A DNA stretch of 64,000 nucleotides from Desulfosudis oleivorans (GCA_020723325.1 DYJD01000014.1:111481-175480), one strand, 5' to 3'; positions 1 to 9,245 are shown, numbered from the stretch's first letter. The notes: generated from the letters alone by a model not told the origin. Translations and numbers: made by a program.

Positions 1-543
1 TCCTTGGATTTCGCTCTTCTCAAAACTGAGGACGGCTTTGTCCCGCAATTGGTCCAGGCTGAGGTCAAAGCGGCTGCGGAAATTTTCCCGGGCGTGGTAA
101 ACCCGTGGATCACCCTCCAGCCGGACAAAGGTATGTTGAAAAGAAGTTGCCGCGCGTCCCACGGAAAGATTGCGTTTGATCGTGTCGCCGCTCCAGGCGC
201 GTACCTGAATGGACTTGCCCTCATCCAGATCATAGCGGCCGTAATTTCCCGCCTCCGACACCAGATCCGTCAGAGTCAGTTTATCCATGGTATTCAGCAT
301 ATCCTCAACCTTGGCAGTGTCGGCCGGGTATTCTTGTTCACCCAGAATCCAGGCCTCGCCTTTGCGCTTGAGCTGGAGCGTCTTTCCAGGGGAAACGATT
401 TCAATCCTGCTGAGCTCCTTTTTCTCAATGGCCGGCAGCACCGGCAATTGATAATGGGTTTGATTGGAGCCATGCAAAAGCAGATATACAGATAAGCCGG
501 CAATAATGGCAAATAGAATAAGATATTCCTTTTTCATTTTCAT
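1..543 (-). CDS. DUF4340 domain protein (3' part beyond window)
   Basis: Translating the minus strand from ATG at 543 gives 181 open codons that run off the left edge, so the C-terminus is missing. The N-terminus has one membrane segment (YLILFAIIAGLSVYLLL). A region follows with the feel of a DUF4340 protein: short beta-rich repeats such as 'RIEIVSPGKTLQLKRKGEAW' and 'YGRYDLD'. It lies 14 nt after the GldG-like gene, and an AAGGAG sequence sits 10 nt before the ATG. In known loci DUF4340 proteins follow the ATPase, permease and GldG-like genes of this ABC system, so it is probably the last gene of that operon. The membrane anchor suggests a periplasmic accessory role; its substrate is unknown. 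Confidence 0.75.
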   Translation of the reverse strand, partial: MKMKKEYLILFAIIAGLSVYLLLHGSNQTHYQLPVLPAIEKKELSRIEIVSPGKTLQLKRKGEAWILGEQEYPADTAKVEDMLNTMDKLTLTDLVSEAGNYGRYDLDEGKSIQVRAWSGDTIKRNLSVGRAATSFQHTFVRLEGDPRVYHARENFRSRFDLSLDQLRDKAVLSFEKSEIQG

Positions 544-557
544 CGGATCCCTTCTCC

Positions 558-2786
558 TTACTTCTGAAAAATCATCTGAATCTGTTTGCGCCTGGCTTGA
601 CGCCTGAGCCAAACGAAAAACCCGAACAGAATAACCAGCACAGGCATTCCCACGATATTGAATACCTTGATGCCGGTTTTCACCAGCGCATCCGTATCGT
701 ACAAGGGATTGAAGCCTTGCTCCTTGCTGCGCATGGCCGCAATTTCATCCCGGCCGTTAAGGGCATCGATCACGTTCATCAGGAAGGTGGCGTTGGGGGT
801 CTTGCCCTCCTCATCCAACATGTTATCTTTCAGCATTTCAGCCGAGGAGATGATAAAAATCTTGGCAGGTTCACTCTTGGCCAGGAAATCACCGGCCCGT
901 TGGATTTTGGACAATTCCGGTTCCGCTTTTTCACCGGCCTCTTGATCCGTTGACTTGGCCTCCTGGGCGGCAGGGTCGATTTTATCAATATCCATGCCGT
1001 TTTCATCCGGTTTTTTCTCTTCTTTGGGCTTTTCCGGAATGGGTTTGCCGTCGAAAAAGCTCTGGAAGCGACCGCTCAGGAGATAAGCCAAGGGCATGCT
1101 GGATTTCTTATCCTGCTCCCGGGGCGGCTGGATGAACATGGGGTTTAGATTGATCCGGCCCTTCATTTCCCAGGCTTTGTCGGAAGAGGCCAGCAAGCGC
1201 TGGGCTTTTACATCACCGGATTTGAGGCGCTCTTCTTCCAGGGCCAGGGGCGAAATACGCATGGCTATCAGCCCGTTTACGTTTTTCATAAAGGGCAGAT
1301 CTTCATTGATGTTTTCCCGTTTGATCACCGGCGCGAAATACAAAGCGCGCTCGCCGCCACCGAACTGTTGGGGCAGCATCTGCTTGTAGCAATTTTCATC
1401 CATGACATAGGATTTGCGAACGCTCACCCCATAGTGGGCCAACAGTTTTTCAAGCCCGGTATCCACCGGTACAAAACCGGCTCCCTGGTTGAAAAACTGC
1501 TGTTGATTGGGCGCCATGACTTCCTTAAATGCATCCAGGAAAACGGCAATACTTCTGCCGCGCATCAGAAACTGATCGATCTGGTATAATGCGAAATCGC
1601 TCAATTTTTCCGTGGGCCTGGCGATCACAAGGCATTTCAGGCTTTCCGGAATGCTGTCTTTCTTAAGAGTTATGGGCTGGACGGAATAATTCTGCGACAA
1701 CAGCCCATTGAACGCGCCCAAACCGTCCCCTTGCTGCTCCATGGGATTGAATTGATGTTTGGCTTTCATCTGAAGGGTGTCATGGTCTGCCAGATAGCCG
1801 ATTTTTTCATTGATATCCACCAGGGATTCCACATTGTCATTGATCAGGGTGTCCAAATCCTTCATATCCACCAGCTCATAGCGCGTGCCGATCAAGGGGA
1901 ATTGAATCACGCTGAGCAGGGGAATCGTGGCGGTCTTCTGTCCGTAGGTCATGATGAGGCCGATGGTGCCTTCGCCGGCCGGGATGCGGCCGCCGGACAA
2001 ATCCGGCCACTTCAAGCTCATCAATTTATGCGTTTTCACGGCTTCCGCCGCAGCATTGTCCTTGCTGGGATCCACGTGGTTGAAGGCAAGCTTGCCGTAA
2101 TTTTTGGCATTGAGCTTGTTGACGGTCTCCGCCAATTTTTCCGGCAGCTCCGGCAAGGCTTTCAGCCCCATGAGGGGCGCCACTTCCTTGAGGGAGGAGG
2201 ACAGAAAAAGCTGAATGGTAATCTTGTCTTTCAAGGCCAGCAGCGCGCTGATCTTGTTGTTCATCTTCTGAATGGTAGTGGTCAGGCGATACTCCAGCCC
2301 ATCGGTGGAAGTGACAGCCGGAATGGTTTCAATGATGTCCCCGTGAATCAAGGCAATGCCCATGTAGGCGTTGATGAATTTGATTTCATCCCGCTCAAAC
2401 TTGCGGATCTGGACCGGATGAATGCCGTATTCCTGAGCGGATTTCTGATTGCCCGGCTTTCCGGCGCCCAGTTCTTCCTCTTCCGGGCTTACATCGTAGA
2501 ACTGATAATTAAAATGCCGGTTGGCGTGAATGGCATACTCGTCCAGCAAATCATGCAGGTAACGTTCGGTATTGTTGTGGGGGGCCGGCAGGTTCTTGGT
2601 GAAAAAGACTTTGACGGTCAAGGGCTCGGACAAAGTCGACACCACCCGCCGGCTCAGGTTGGAAATGGAGTATACCTTGTTGGCGGTGAGATCAAGCCGG
2701 AAAAAAAGACTTCTGCCCGCGATATTGATCAGGGCAACGATTACGAGATAAATACAAAGCTTAAAATATTTTTCAGATCGTGTCAT
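558..2786 (-). CDS. GldG-like auxiliary component of ABC transporter
   Basis: A 742-aa protein with an N-terminal membrane helix (residues about 8-27), a long extracytoplasmic part and a C-terminal helix (VLVILFGFFVWL) followed by a basic tail. This is the layout of the GldG / 'ABC-type transport system involved in gliding motility, auxiliary component' family. Near residues 615-655 there is a low-complexity Lys/Glu/Pro stretch that looks like a linker. The start has AAGGAG 11 nt upstream and lies 15 nt after the permease gene. The family was named in gliding Bacteroidota but is common in non-gliding bacteria, so motility should not be inferred. It probably works with the neighbouring permease and ATPase in exporting or modifying an envelope component. 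Confidence 0.8.
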   Translation of the reverse strand: MTRSEKYFKLCIYLVIVALINIAGRSLFFRLDLTANKVYSISNLSRRVVSTLSEPLTVKVFFTKNLPAPHNNTERYLHDLLDEYAIHANRHFNYQFYDVSPEEEELGAGKPGNQKSAQEYGIHPVQIRKFERDEIKFINAYMGIALIHGDIIETIPAVTSTDGLEYRLTTTIQKMNNKISALLALKDKITIQLFLSSSLKEVAPLMGLKALPELPEKLAETVNKLNAKNYGKLAFNHVDPSKDNAAAEAVKTHKLMSLKWPDLSGGRIPAGEGTIGLIMTYGQKTATIPLLSVIQFPLIGTRYELVDMKDLDTLINDNVESLVDINEKIGYLADHDTLQMKAKHQFNPMEQQGDGLGAFNGLLSQNYSVQPITLKKDSIPESLKCLVIARPTEKLSDFALYQIDQFLMRGRSIAVFLDAFKEVMAPNQQQFFNQGAGFVPVDTGLEKLLAHYGVSVRKSYVMDENCYKQMLPQQFGGGERALYFAPVIKRENINEDLPFMKNVNGLIAMRISPLALEEERLKSGDVKAQRLLASSDKAWEMKGRINLNPMFIQPPREQDKKSSMPLAYLLSGRFQSFFDGKPIPEKPKEEKKPDENGMDIDKIDPAAQEAKSTDQEAGEKAEPELSKIQRAGDFLAKSEPAKIFIISSAEMLKDNMLDEEGKTPNATFLMNVIDALNGRDEIAAMRSKEQGFNPLYDTDALVKTGIKVFNIVGMPVLVILFGFFVWLRRQARRKQIQMIFQK

Positions 2787-2801
2787 GGTGGTTCATTCTC
2801 C

Positions 2802-3506
2802 TTATTCCTTTTCCTGCATCGCCAGCTTGGCGCCGTAAAGGGCAATAAATACGACGCTAAGAAAATAGAGGATATCCCTTGAGTCGACAATTCCCTTGGA
2901 GATATTTTGAAAATGATTATCCGCCCCCAAATAACCGATGACCCCCAGCAAGATTTGGGGGAAAAAGAAAAGCATTTTATCGATCAGGGTCAAAGTGAAG
3001 CAGATGGCCATGCCGATGATGAAGGCAATGATTTGATTGCGGGTCAGGGAGGAGGCGAAAAGCCCGATGGCGCAATAGGCCGCGCCCAACAGCAGGGCGC
3101 CCAGGTAACCGCCGATGACGGGTCCCCAATCCAGCTTTCCCAGAAAAGCGATGGTGATGGCGTAGGATAAGGTCGGCAGCAGCAGGGCGCCCACCATGGC
3201 GATGGCCGCCAGCAGCTTGCCGATGATGACATCCAGAAAGGTCACCGGCATGGTGAGCAGGATTTCATACGAACCGATATTCAACTCCTCTGAAAACAGC
3301 CGCATGGTAATAGCCGGAATCACAAAGGAAAAAGTAAGGGGCAACAGGTCGAAAAAATTGCGCAGGCTGGCCTGATTGTAAAGGAAAAAAGTGGAAAAAA
3401 AGAACCAGCCCGTCACCAAGAGAAAAATGGATATGACGATATAGGCAATGGGAGATACAAAGTAGTCCTTAAATTCCTTATTCAGAATGTGGGTAACTTG
3501 CCGCAT
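2802..3506 (-). CDS. ABC-2 type permease (GldF-like)
   Basis: A 234-aa integral membrane protein with about six hydrophobic helices, typical of ABC-2 permeases. The motif 'ITMRLFSEELNIGSYEILLT' after the second helix is characteristic of the GldF-type subfamily. Its ATG lies one base after the TGA of the ATPase gene. The AAGGAG that serves it is inside the last ATPase codons, so the two are probably translationally coupled. With the ATPase upstream and the GldG-like and DUF4340 genes downstream it forms one minus-strand operon. Transported substrate unknown. Confidence 0.85.
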   Translation of the reverse strand: MRQVTHILNKEFKDYFVSPIAYIVISIFLLVTGWFFFSTFFLYNQASLRNFFDLLPLTFSFVIPAITMRLFSEELNIGSYEILLTMPVTFLDVIIGKLLAAIAMVGALLLPTLSYAITIAFLGKLDWGPVIGGYLGALLLGAAYCAIGLFASSLTRNQIIAFIIGMAICFTLTLIDKMLFFFPQILLGVIGYLGADNHFQNISKGIVDSRDILYFLSVVFIALYGAKLAMQEKE

Positions 3507-3507
3507 T

Positions 3508-4446
3508 TCAGTTCTCCTTGGTCAATTCACGGAAGATCATTTCAAGGGACCGGCTCTCTTGTTGAAACTCCATCAACACCCAGTCCGTGGCCTTAATGGT
3601 TTGATAAACGGGCTTGCGCAGATCCAAGGCTGTTTCACAGGCGAGCTTCAGGGTGAGCAAGCCGTCGTTGTCGGCCTTGTCCGCCTCCACCCGCTTCACG
3701 CCGGTGATGGCGGCAAGCTTGCTTTTGGCTTCGTCGGGATCGGCGTTCAGCAAGCCCAGCCGGATCACGGCCTGTTGATGGGCCGATTGTTTCAGGGCCT
3801 CGGTGCTGCCGTCGGCGACGATTTTGCCGTGGTTGATGATCACGATGCGATTACAGGTGGCTTCGGCTTCGCTGAGGATATGGGTGGACAGGATGACGGT
3901 CTTTTCCTTGCCGATGCGCCGGATGATTTCCCGGATTTCCACGATCTGGTTGGGATCCAGGCCGGAGGTGGGCTCGTCCAGCACCAGAATTTCCGGATCG
4001 GCGATCATGGCATGGGCCAGGCCGACCCGTTGCTTCAAACCCTTGGATAATTCGCCGATGGTTTTATGCATGATGTTGCCCAGGCCGCACAGATCCACCA
4101 ACTGCCGGATCCGCGGAATCCTGCGGTCATGGGCCAGGCCGCGAATGTGCGCCACATAGTTCAGGTAGTCATAAACCAGCATGCTGTGATATAGCGGCGC
4201 GGATTCCGGCAAGTATCCGATGAGCTTTTTAATCTCCAGGATATTTTCACGGATGGAAAAATCTTTCACGCGCACATCCCCGGAAGTGGGCAGAAAATAT
4301 CCGGTGAGCATTCTGAGCGTGGTTGTTTTTCCGGCGCCGTTGGGCCCCAACAGCCCGAGGATCTCGCCGCGCTGGATATCCAGGCTGATCTGATCCACGG
4401 CGCACAAGTCATCATAATATTTCGTGACATTTTCAACACGGATCAT
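3508..4446 (-). CDS. ABC transporter ATP-binding protein (GldA-like)
   Basis: A 312-aa ATPase with the full set of ABC motifs: Walker A 'LGPNGAGKTT' near residue 37, signature 'LSKGLKQRV' near residue 135, Walker B 'ILVLDEPTSGLDP' and the switch histidine in 'ILSTHIL'. About 80 extra residues follow the nucleotide-binding domain, as in drug/lipid-exporter type ATPases. It is the first gene of the four-gene minus-strand operon, with a GGGAGG sequence before its ATG. It energises the membrane permease encoded immediately downstream. Confidence 0.9.
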   Translation of the reverse strand: MIRVENVTKYYDDLCAVDQISLDIQRGEILGLLGPNGAGKTTTLRMLTGYFLPTSGDVRVKDFSIRENILEIKKLIGYLPESAPLYHSMLVYDYLNYVAHIRGLAHDRRIPRIRQLVDLCGLGNIMHKTIGELSKGLKQRVGLAHAMIADPEILVLDEPTSGLDPNQIVEIREIIRRIGKEKTVILSTHILSEAEATCNRIVIINHGKIVADGSTEALKQSAHQQAVIRLGLLNADPDEAKSKLAAITGVKRVEADKADNDGLLTLKLACETALDLRKPVYQTIKATDWVLMEFQQESRSLEMIFRELTKEN

Positions 4447-4584
4447 CGCTGTCCTCCCTTATGCTTGTTCCTACACATATATAGGCTCTTTCTTTCATTT
4501 TGTTTTATTAAGATTGATGCGGCCTTTCCTATTATTATATAGCCGCACGGTTTTCAAGAAAAAATCAATGGAACTCCCCCTTGT

Positions 4585-6039
4585 CTATTTTATCAATTTG
4601 ATCACCAGGAAACCCATATGGCGACGCTTGATGACCATGGAAACCGCATCCCCTTTTTTCAGCTTTTGCAGGGCCTGCTGATAGTCTTTTACGGTTTTAA
4701 TCACCTGATGGTTGATTTCCTTGATGATATCCCCTGGAATGAGCTCTGCTTGCGCGCCTTTGCTGCCCGGTTCCACCCGCTCCACGATGACGCCTTCGGT
4801 TTTTTCCACATTCAGACGCGCGGACAATTCGTCGTTAAGCTCGGCAACCTGGATCCCCAATTCCGCGCCATCGGCTTTGGGCCGGGATGAATCCGCGACT
4901 TTTTGATCTTCTCTTTGGGCAATGGTCACCGGAAAATCCTTTGCCTGACCATCGCGCAGAACCGTAATGGTAATTTGCTTGCCTGCCGGTATGTCGGCGA
5001 TCAGCTTGCTGAGGGTCCTGCTCTTAACGACTTTTTGACCATCCACTTTCAGAATGATGTCATTGGGCCGTATGCCGGCTTTATCCGCCGGATCTCCGGC
5101 AAAGACTTCCGTCACCAGAACACCGGTGTCCTTGTCGATTTTATAATATTCAGCCAGGGAATCATCCAGGGATTGGATGGCGACCCCCAACCAACCGCGG
5201 CTGACCTGGCCGCTTTCCTTGAGCTGCTTGATGACATTTTTGGCGATATTGATGGGAATGGCAAAGCCGATGCCTTGCCCGCCGGCGAAGATGGCTGTAT
5301 TGATGCCGATGACCTGGCCCTGCATATTGAGCAGCGGGCCGCCGCTGTTGCCTGGATTGATGGAGGCGTCGGTTTGAATAAAATCATCGTAGGGGCCGGA
5401 ACCGATCACCCGCCCCTTGGCGCTGACAATGCCGGCCGTAACCGTGTGATCCAGCCCAAAGGGGTTGCCGATGGCCACAACCCATTGCCCCACCTGAAGC
5501 AAATCCGAATCACCCAGTTCGATAAAGGGAAGATCATTTTCCGCTTTCACATGAATCAAGGCAAGATCCGTATTGGGGTCCCGTCCCACGACTTCCGCCT
5601 TGAGTTCTTTTTCATTGCTCAGTTTCACCACGATCTCTTCGGCATTTTCAACCACGTGGTTATTGGTTACGATATCGCCCTGGCGGTTGATGATAAAGCC
5701 TGAGCCAAGACTTTGTTGCTTGAAATCATGGGGGGGCCTGTTGCCGAAAAAATGCCGGAAAAAATCGTTGAATTCGTCGTCTTCCGGCGCTTCATGCGGA
5801 CTTTGATGAAATTCGCGGAACATGGGGCCGGCCCCTTTGATCCTTTTAACCGTGCTGATATTGACCACAGCCTTGCCGGCCGCATCGGCCAGGGCCGTAA
5901 AATTTTCCGGCCCGCCGGCCCCCTGGGCGGAGACCGGTGGAAATACGAGGGCGATTCCCAGCAGCAATAAGGTGAGGCAGGCATGCAAGTGCGTGGATTT
6001 TTTTTGTCTGTCCGGCAATTTGGGTCGCACCTGATTCAT
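4585..6039 (-). CDS. degP: Periplasmic serine protease, DegP/HtrA family
   Basis: A 484-aa protein. The start was placed at 6039, because AAGGAG lies 7 nt upstream; an ATG at 6105 in the same frame has no such site. An N-terminal signal peptide (CLTLLLLGIALVF) cleaves near 'VSAQGAG'. The trypsin-like domain shows the catalytic triad His128 (NNHVV), Asp158 (NTDLALI) and Ser232 (NPGNSGGPLL), and two PDZ domains follow. The region 'FFRHFFGNRPP' before the protease core is the LA-loop area typical of DegP/DegQ. Likely role: periplasmic quality control of envelope proteins. It appears to be a single-gene unit; the following ABC operon begins 138 nt away. Confidence 0.92.
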   Translation of the reverse strand: MNQVRPKLPDRQKKSTHLHACLTLLLLGIALVFPPVSAQGAGGPENFTALADAAGKAVVNISTVKRIKGAGPMFREFHQSPHEAPEDDEFNDFFRHFFGNRPPHDFKQQSLGSGFIINRQGDIVTNNHVVENAEEIVVKLSNEKELKAEVVGRDPNTDLALIHVKAENDLPFIELGDSDLLQVGQWVVAIGNPFGLDHTVTAGIVSAKGRVIGSGPYDDFIQTDASINPGNSGGPLLNMQGQVIGINTAIFAGGQGIGFAIPINIAKNVIKQLKESGQVSRGWLGVAIQSLDDSLAEYYKIDKDTGVLVTEVFAGDPADKAGIRPNDIILKVDGQKVVKSRTLSKLIADIPAGKQITITVLRDGQAKDFPVTIAQREDQKVADSSRPKADGAELGIQVAELNDELSARLNVEKTEGVIVERVEPGSKGAQAELIPGDIIKEINHQVIKTVKDYQQALQKLKKGDAVSMVIKRRHMGFLVIKLIK

Positions 6040-6242
6040 CGTTTTACTCCTTTTCTTCGCAAAGGCCGAAAATGACAGGTTGGTGACGGCAATGAATACC
6101 GCCACACTTTAACCTCATTTTTGCGGTTGTCAAGGTGCCCTTTATTTTGAAATCGGGGAGTCTTACGTAGTTTGTCCAGGGTCGGGGTCTCAATCGGAAT
6201 GGAAAGATCAGGAAAGCATGCTCTTCCATCCCTGGGGGAGTT

Positions 6243-6399
6243 GCTTCCAGGCGGGATTCGGCCGCAATGATGTCAAGGTCGGTTTTATTTTTATGCTTGT
6301 AGCTCGATGAAAAACCCGGCCTTGATCATCATTTCAGCCGGGCGTTCACAGTGGGAACGGCTTCCAGCCGGGATTCGGCCGCAATGATGATCAAGGCCG
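6243..6399. repeat. Direct and inverted repeat cluster
   Basis: Two imperfect direct copies of about 39 nt lie at 6243-6281 and 6360-6399 (both contain GGATTCGGCCGCAATGATG). Between them, 6318-6332 (GGCCTTGATCATCAT) is the exact reverse complement of 6384-6398. The cluster lies in the gap between the protease promoter side and the THX gene. It could form alternative hairpins and act as a transcription terminator or as a REP/MITE-like element. A related 13-mer, GGCCTTGATCATC, recurs near 18465. Function not shown. Confidence 0.55.
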
Positions 6400-6406
6400 C
6401 AAAACC

Positions 6407-6505
6407 CTATTTTTTTTCTTTGGTTTTCTTCTTTTTCGGACGGCTGACACCGGTGGTGCCGCGCCAAATTTTTCCACGCCGGGTGCGTTTATCTCCTTTT
6501 CCCAT
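6407..6505 (-). CDS. 30S ribosomal protein THX
   Basis: A 32-aa, extremely basic protein beginning [17 protein letters not shown] and ending in a lysine-rich tail. The N-terminal pattern is the hallmark of the bacterial THX/Thx small-subunit protein, which in Thermus stabilises the head of the 30S subunit. The gene is preceded by AAGGAGG at 7 nt spacing, an unusually strong site for so small a gene. Proteins this short are routinely missed by gene callers. It appears to stand alone, between the repeat cluster and a divergent HAD gene. Confidence 0.88.
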   Translation of the reverse strand: MGKGDKRTRRGKIWRGTTGVSRPKKKKTKEKK

Positions 6506-6606
6506 GATTAAGCCTCCTTAGGATATTTTAAAAAAGTAGACCATACTCAACCCGCCGGTTTTTGTCAAATTTAAAATTCACCTTTTCCTCACAATGGGTT
6601 ATATAC

Positions 6607-7224
6607 ATGCCCATGGGAATCAATTGCTGTCCGCCCAAAGCCGTCCTTTTCGATTTTGACGGAACCTTGACCCTGCCAGGGGCGCTGAATTTTGCGGAAA
6701 TCCGGCGGACCCTGGGCTGCCCGTTGGATAAGCCCATTTTGGAATACATTGCGGATCTGAGCGACAACCGGCAACAGCGGCGGTTGTTGGATATGCTGGA
6801 AGCATTTGAAATGCAGGGCGCTGAAAAATCAGTCCCCAATCCAGGTGCGGAACATGTGGTTCAAGCCCTGCGCGCCCGGGGGATTGCCGTGGGAATCCTA
6901 AGCCGGAACGGGATTGAACCCATTCGCAAGGCTTTCCAACATTTCAACGGGATCTGCAGCTTGGATTTTGATGTCATCATTTCCAGAAACGACCCCTACG
7001 CGCCCAAGCCTAGCCCCCAGGGAATCCATGCTGCTGCCGCGCAATGGGGGATAAGGCCCTGGGAAATGATGGTGGTGGGCGATTACATCTTCGACATCCA
7101 GGCCGGGAAAAACGCCGGCGCCGTAACGGTATTTTTGAAAAATCCCGGAGTTGTTCAGAATTTTGTGGTGGAAAGTGATTTCACGATTGCCAGTTTGGTT
7201 GAACTCCTGGCGATCATCAACTAG
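6607..7224 (+). CDS. HAD-superfamily hydrolase (phosphatase)
   Basis: A 205-aa protein, taking ATG 6607 (a second ATG lies at 6613, and an upstream TTG at 6562 is less likely). Haloacid dehalogenase motifs are clear: motif I 'FDFDGTLT' (nucleophile and acid Asp), motif II Ser in 'GILSRNG', motif III Lys in 'APKPSPQG', and motif IV 'VVGDYIFDIQAG'. The helical cap inserted after motif I fits the phosphoglycolate phosphatase-like (Gph) subgroup. The substrate cannot be read from sequence. Its last 4 nt overlap the convergent ATPase gene. Confidence 0.82.
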   Translation: MPMGINCCPPKAVLFDFDGTLTLPGALNFAEIRRTLGCPLDKPILEYIADLSDNRQQRRLLDMLEAFEMQGAEKSVPNPGAEHVVQALRARGIAVGILSRNGIEPIRKAFQHFNGICSLDFDVIISRNDPYAPKPSPQGIHAAAAQWGIRPWEMMVVGDYIFDIQAGKNAGAVTVFLKNPGVVQNFVVESDFTIASLVELLAIIN

Positions 7225-7988
7225 AAAATTACAATCTCACCATGCCGCCGCCGTTGGCGCCATCCGGCCACAAGGGCTGCAAAAAAGGCGCGGATGCTGC
7301 TTTGCTGATTTTTCATCAAGATCTGCTTGGCCTCTTCCAGTATTTGTCCCGGCTTGCCAGCGGAAAGTCGATAAATGGTTTTCCGCTGTCGGCGCTCCAG
7401 AATCACTGGGCCGCCATGGCCATCAAAAGCCTTCTGGATCCATTGGGTTAAAAAATCATTGGTTTGGTTTTCCGTGAGGGTCGGCAAATAGATTTTTTTA
7501 ATGCTGGATTGGGCCGGCAGCAGGCGCTTAACCTGGGGCAGATATTCCAGCAAGTTGGGTTCACAGAATAGAACGATTTTATCCATTCTATCTTTGGAAT
7601 CTCCCTCTCGGGCAGACCTGTCCAGGCACAGCAGATGCAGAACCGCATCCAGGCCGAGCAACTGGGCATCATCGATCATCAATACCTTGGACCCGTTTTT
7701 CTTGGCAAGATACGCATCGCTCTCGCCGGTCATTAGATGCCTGGATTGGTGTTCAAGCTGCTTGCTCTGAAATGAATCCATGGTAATCCGGCAGGGTATC
7801 CAGCCGGCACTTGAAGCGGCGATGTATCTTTCTAAAAAGGTGGTCTTGCCGCTGCCCTGTTCACCGATGACCAGTATCAGGAAATCCTCCCCTTTCATCA
7901 ACTTACGAAAGATGACATTGGTTTGATCAAGGGATGGAAAGAAAAAAAAGAATGGACGGTCCACAGTGCTTTTCAGTTCTTTAGCCAT
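7221..7988 (-). CDS. ExeA/GspA-like AAA ATPase
   Basis: A 255-aa P-loop protein with Walker A 'GEQGSGKTT' (about residues 42-50) and Walker B 'VLMIDDAQLL'. The spacing and the 'DDAQ' box resemble the AAA_22 ATPases ExeA/MshM of type II secretion and pilus systems, and the TnsC-like transposition ATPases. No peptidoglycan-binding or membrane domain is visible, and no secretion or transposition genes are adjacent. Its partner is therefore unknown. AGGAAGGGG lies just before the ATG. Confidence 0.65.
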   Translation of the reverse strand: MAKELKSTVDRPFFFFFPSLDQTNVIFRKLMKGEDFLILVIGEQGSGKTTFLERYIAASSAGWIPCRITMDSFQSKQLEHQSRHLMTGESDAYLAKKNGSKVLMIDDAQLLGLDAVLHLLCLDRSAREGDSKDRMDKIVLFCEPNLLEYLPQVKRLLPAQSSIKKIYLPTLTENQTNDFLTQWIQKAFDGHGGPVILERRQRKTIYRLSAGKPGQILEEAKQILMKNQQSSIRAFFAALVAGWRQRRRHGEIVIF

Positions 7989-8290
7989 AAGAACCCCTTC
8001 CTAGCGTTCCAGCTTGCTATCAGGCGACATCCGGTTTCCATTGACAGCCAACTGGAAACCAAGTGACTACAGAAGAAAGCAAAAACCATACCCTTTCAAT
8101 CAAGAATCGGTTGGTAGATATATATTATATTTAAATTCATGCTGTTATCAGAAGATGATTGAAAAAAACCATCCGGCTGCTTTATAGTGGAATCACCGTC
8201 CCAACGAAAAAGAGTGCGCAAAAATGGTTACCGGGCAACGGTTTTTACACCCTGGGCTTGTCCGAAAAATTTCCAGGTCAGGGAGCGGGA
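7989..8290. other. Intergenic region, no gene recognised
   Basis: About 300 nt between divergent genes. A TTGACA at 8041-8046 on the plus strand has no good -10 box at the right distance (TGACTA after 17 nt). An AT-rich stretch lies near 8118-8140. In-frame TTG codon 8159 would extend the downstream gene, but that stretch does not resemble the family and was left out. Confidence 0.4.
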
Positions 8291-9217
8291 ATGATGACAT
8301 CTTTTAAAGCGGTTTATCTTGAAACCAATGCAAGCGGCGACCTGGATTCTAAAATCGCCGAGGCCCGTTCCATCCTGGAGGACTGTGTGCTTTGTCCGCG
8401 TAAATGCCGAGTGAATCGCTCCCAAGGGGAAACCGGAATCTGCAAAACCGGAGCAAATGCCGTGGTGTGCAGCTTTCATCCCCATTTCGGCGAGGAGTCG
8501 CCTCTAGTGGGGGCCCATGGTTCCGGAACCATCTTTTTTTCCCATTGCAATCTGTTGTGCAATTTTTGCCAAAACTACGAAATCAGCCATGGGGGCGAAG
8601 GCCGGGAGGTTTCAGATGGGCAGTTGGCCCGGATGATGCTGGCCCTGCAACAGGAAGGCTGCCACAATATAAATTTTGTAACCCCCTCCCATGTGGTCCC
8701 TCAAATTCTTTCGGCATTGAAGATCGCTGTCAGCGCCGGGCTCCATCTTCCCCTGGTGTACAATACCAGCGCCTATGACCAGGTTGAAACCCTGGGCCTC
8801 CTGGAGGGGGTCTTTGATATTTACATGCCGGATTTCAAGTTTTGGGACCCGGAAATGGCCCTTCTGACTTGCCAGGCCAGGGATTATCCCGAGGTTGCCC
8901 GAACCGCCCTCGCGGAAATGCAGCGGCAGGTGGGGGATTTGGTGATGGATGCAAACGGATTGGCCCGGCGTGGCATTCTTTTGCGGCATCTGGTGCTGCC
9001 CGATGATCTGGCCGGAACCCGTGAAATCATGGGTTTTGTCTATAAAAACATCTCGCCCCACACCTATGTCAATATCATGCCCCAATACCGGCCCTGCGGC
9101 CGGGCCTGGGAAACCAAGGGCCTGAACCGCGCCATTACGGCGGCTGAATTCGAAGCTGCCATCCAGGCCGCTGCCGGCGCAGGGATCATTCGTTTTGATC
9201 AGCGGCGATGGCGATGA
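8291..9217 (+). CDS. Radical SAM protein, PflX/COG1313 family
   Basis: A 308-aa protein using the ATG at 8291, which has GGGAG just upstream (ATG 8294 is also possible). The radical SAM cysteines are in 'HCNLLCNFCQN' (C-x3-C-x2-C). A preceding conserved 'CVLCPRKCRVNR' motif is the family signature of PflX-type proteins related to pyruvate formate-lyase activating enzyme. Such proteins generate a 5'-deoxyadenosyl radical; the target of this subfamily is not established. No glycyl-radical enzyme gene is nearby. Confidence 0.85.
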   Translation: MMTSFKAVYLETNASGDLDSKIAEARSILEDCVLCPRKCRVNRSQGETGICKTGANAVVCSFHPHFGEESPLVGAHGSGTIFFSHCNLLCNFCQNYEISHGGEGREVSDGQLARMMLALQQEGCHNINFVTPSHVVPQILSALKIAVSAGLHLPLVYNTSAYDQVETLGLLEGVFDIYMPDFKFWDPEMALLTCQARDYPEVARTALAEMQRQVGDLVMDANGLARRGILLRHLVLPDDLAGTREIMGFVYKNISPHTYVNIMPQYRPCGRAWETKGLNRAITAAEFEAAIQAAAGAGIIRFDQRRWR

Positions 9218-9245
9218 ATACCTGGATTTGAATGCCCTGACCTTT

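Noticed and set aside
1731..2882. Long open frame (383 codons) on the plus strand within the GldG-like gene
   Set aside because: It lies wholly antisense to well-supported minus-strand genes, has no ribosome site and resembles no protein.
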